A stretch of DNA of 32,023 nt, taken from UBA1738 sp045577675. GTDB taxonomy: Bacteria; Bacillota; Clostridia; UBA1381. A program made the position numbers and the translations under genes. How positions within the stretch are numbered: position 1 is the first letter of the stretch; every line of letters begins with the position of its first letter. The notes below the pieces were generated by a model. That model saw nothing but the letters and a program-made list of their open reading frames with translations, made no database searches and was not told where the DNA came from. Of this stretch, positions 31,291 through 32,023 are shown piece after piece. Location: contig JAZNIV010000050.1 of assembly GCA_045577675.1 (NCBI GenBank), forward strand, positions 1-32,023. Reading direction: 5' to 3'.

Positions 31291-31698
31291 ATGAAATTTT
31301 TTGATGAATTTAAAAAGTTTATTGCACGCGGCAACGTAATGGATATGGCTGTCGGTGTTGTAATGGGTACTGCATTCACAAAAATTGTTAACTCCCTTGT
31401 TGCAAATATCATTACACCTCTAATCAGTGTTATTACAGGTAAAGTAAATGTTGCTGAGCTTGCAATTAACGTGTCAGAAACACTTGTTATCCCTTACGGA
31501 CAGTTTCTGCAGGCGATAATTGATTTCCTGCTGATTGCATTCTCGGTATTCTGTATGGTAAAGGTTATGAACAATCTTAAAGATAAGTTCTCCAAAACCG
31601 AAGAAGAACCCGAGCCGGAGCCGGAGGCACCGGCACTTTCAGACGAGGCTACTCTTTTAACAGAAATAAGAGATTTACTTAAAAATAAAGAAAACTGA
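31291..31698 (+). CDS. mscL: Large-conductance mechanosensitive channel MscL
   Basis: Osmotic-shock release channel of the cytoplasmic membrane. 135 residues: amphipathic N-terminus MKFFDEFKKFIARGNVMDMA, TM1 (about 15-42, GVVMGTAFTKIVNSLVANIITPL), a short periplasmic loop, TM2 (about 66-92), then an acidic Pro/Glu stretch and a C-terminal helix ending LLTEIRDLLKNKEN. I start at the ATG at 31291 (GAGGAAGG upstream). Lies 22 nt after glyS with no terminator between, so probably cotranscribed. Confidence 0.95.
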   Translation: MKFFDEFKKFIARGNVMDMAVGVVMGTAFTKIVNSLVANIITPLISVITGKVNVAELAINVSETLVIPYGQFLQAIIDFLLIAFSVFCMVKVMNNLKDKFSKTEEEPEPEPEAPALSDEATLLTEIRDLLKNKEN

Positions 31699-31711
31699 TA
31701 ATATAAACGTA

Positions 31712-31755
31712 AAATAAGAGGAAATCTTAAAATTCAAGATTTCCTCTTATTTTTT
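31712..31755. terminator. Terminator after mscL
   Basis: A 17-bp perfect stem (31712-31728 with 31736-31752) around loop AAAATTC, ending in a T-run on the plus strand and an A-rich left side, so it may also work leftward. Confidence 0.93.
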
Positions 31756-31814
31756 ACATCAATCAGACCATAGTGCCGCTTTTTTGACCTACGAACTTTT
31801 TTACATTCCCGTTT

Positions 31815-32023
31815 TTATCTTGCGTCCGGTGCGGACTTTATATGTCTGCCCTTTGGTTTTTTCGCTATCGTAAAATCATTTACCTGTTCCGGAATTATAT
31901 AGATTTCCCCATATGACTCTGCCTCATCTTCATTAGTAGGCGGAATTTGAATAAGTCCGGTACATTCTGTACTTGATGCTACATTATTATACTTATCTAT
32001 TAAGTCAAGCTGAAAACCTTCAT
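31815..32023 (-). CDS. C-terminal end of an unknown protein, 5' end beyond the window
   Basis: Reading the minus strand from 32021 gives 68 codons without a stop, ending at TAA (31817-31815). The fragment (starting EGFQLDLIDKYNNVAS) contains PPTNEDEAESYGEIYIIPEQ and a basic tail KKPKGRHIKSAPDAR. The acidic stretch, periodic strand-like residues and basic end look like real coding sequence, but I do not recognise the family. It converges on mscL with a terminator between them. Confidence 0.65.
   Translation of the reverse strand, partial: EGFQLDLIDKYNNVASSTECTGLIQIPPTNEDEAESYGEIYIIPEQVNDFTIAKKPKGRHIKSAPDAR

Overview
The window looks like a chromosomal segment of a low-GC anaerobic member of the Clostridia. 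The evidence is a WalRK operon with yycH and yycI homologues, a single-chain glycyl-tRNA synthetase, a very large 2-hydroxyacyl-CoA dehydratase activase-type protein, consensus sigma-A promoters (TTGACA, 17 bp, TATAAT) before many genes, and G-rich Shine-Dalgarno sequences with some GTG or TTG starts. I see no phage, transposase, plasmid or CRISPR signature. Species cannot be named from this sequence.

Layout. 1-1450: N-terminal two-thirds of an FtsK/SpoIIIE translocase, leftward. 1566-1867: a gene-free stretch with a strong leftward promoter, a closed RNA helix and two terminators, probably an unrecognised ~170-nt RNA gene. 1950-7281: the rightward wal operon (walR, walK, a small secreted protein, yycH, yycI), with WalR-box-like hexamers before the secreted-protein gene. 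7283-11584: leftward giant activase/dehydratase with a Rex-like operator. 11786-12780: DUF975 membrane protein. 12835-13469: tRNA-Pro rightward and tRNA-Leu/tRNA-Gln leftward, separated by a hairpin-rich block. 13499-17884: leftward run of esterase, PHP phosphoesterase, SDR, propeller-like protein and EEP hydrolase. 17931-20884: leftward UgtP-like glycosyltransferase, RsmF-type rRNA methyltransferase and small membrane exporter. 21008-21063: two face-to-face promoters sharing one palindromic -10 region, feeding that operon and a rightward operon (inactivated glutamine-amidotransferase-like protein, ECF S-component, Hpt). 22758-26298: leftward trmB, upp and a C39/HAD/Nudix operon. 26434-26784: secG. 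26915-29493: leftward heparinase-like protein and birA. 29494-29876: divergent intergenic region with a DnaA-box cluster. 29877-31698: glyS and mscL. 31815-32023: tail of an unknown leftward gene.

How it fits together. Cell-envelope maintenance is the main theme (FtsK, WalRK with accessories, UgtP-like lipid glycosyltransferase, SecG, MscL). Nucleobase salvage is second (Hpt, Upp, ECF transporter). Most of the rest is RNA modification and translation (RsmF, TrmB, GlyRS, tRNAs).

Most worth following up: the DnaA-box cluster at 29613-29719 between divergent genes, the candidate RNA gene at 1660-1832, the shared-minus-10 promoter pair at 21008-21063, the catalytically dead amidotransferase-like protein at 21096-21617, the secreted protein inside the wal operon, and the Rex-like site before the giant dehydratase-type gene. 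Functions are assigned by reading motifs; no database search was run.
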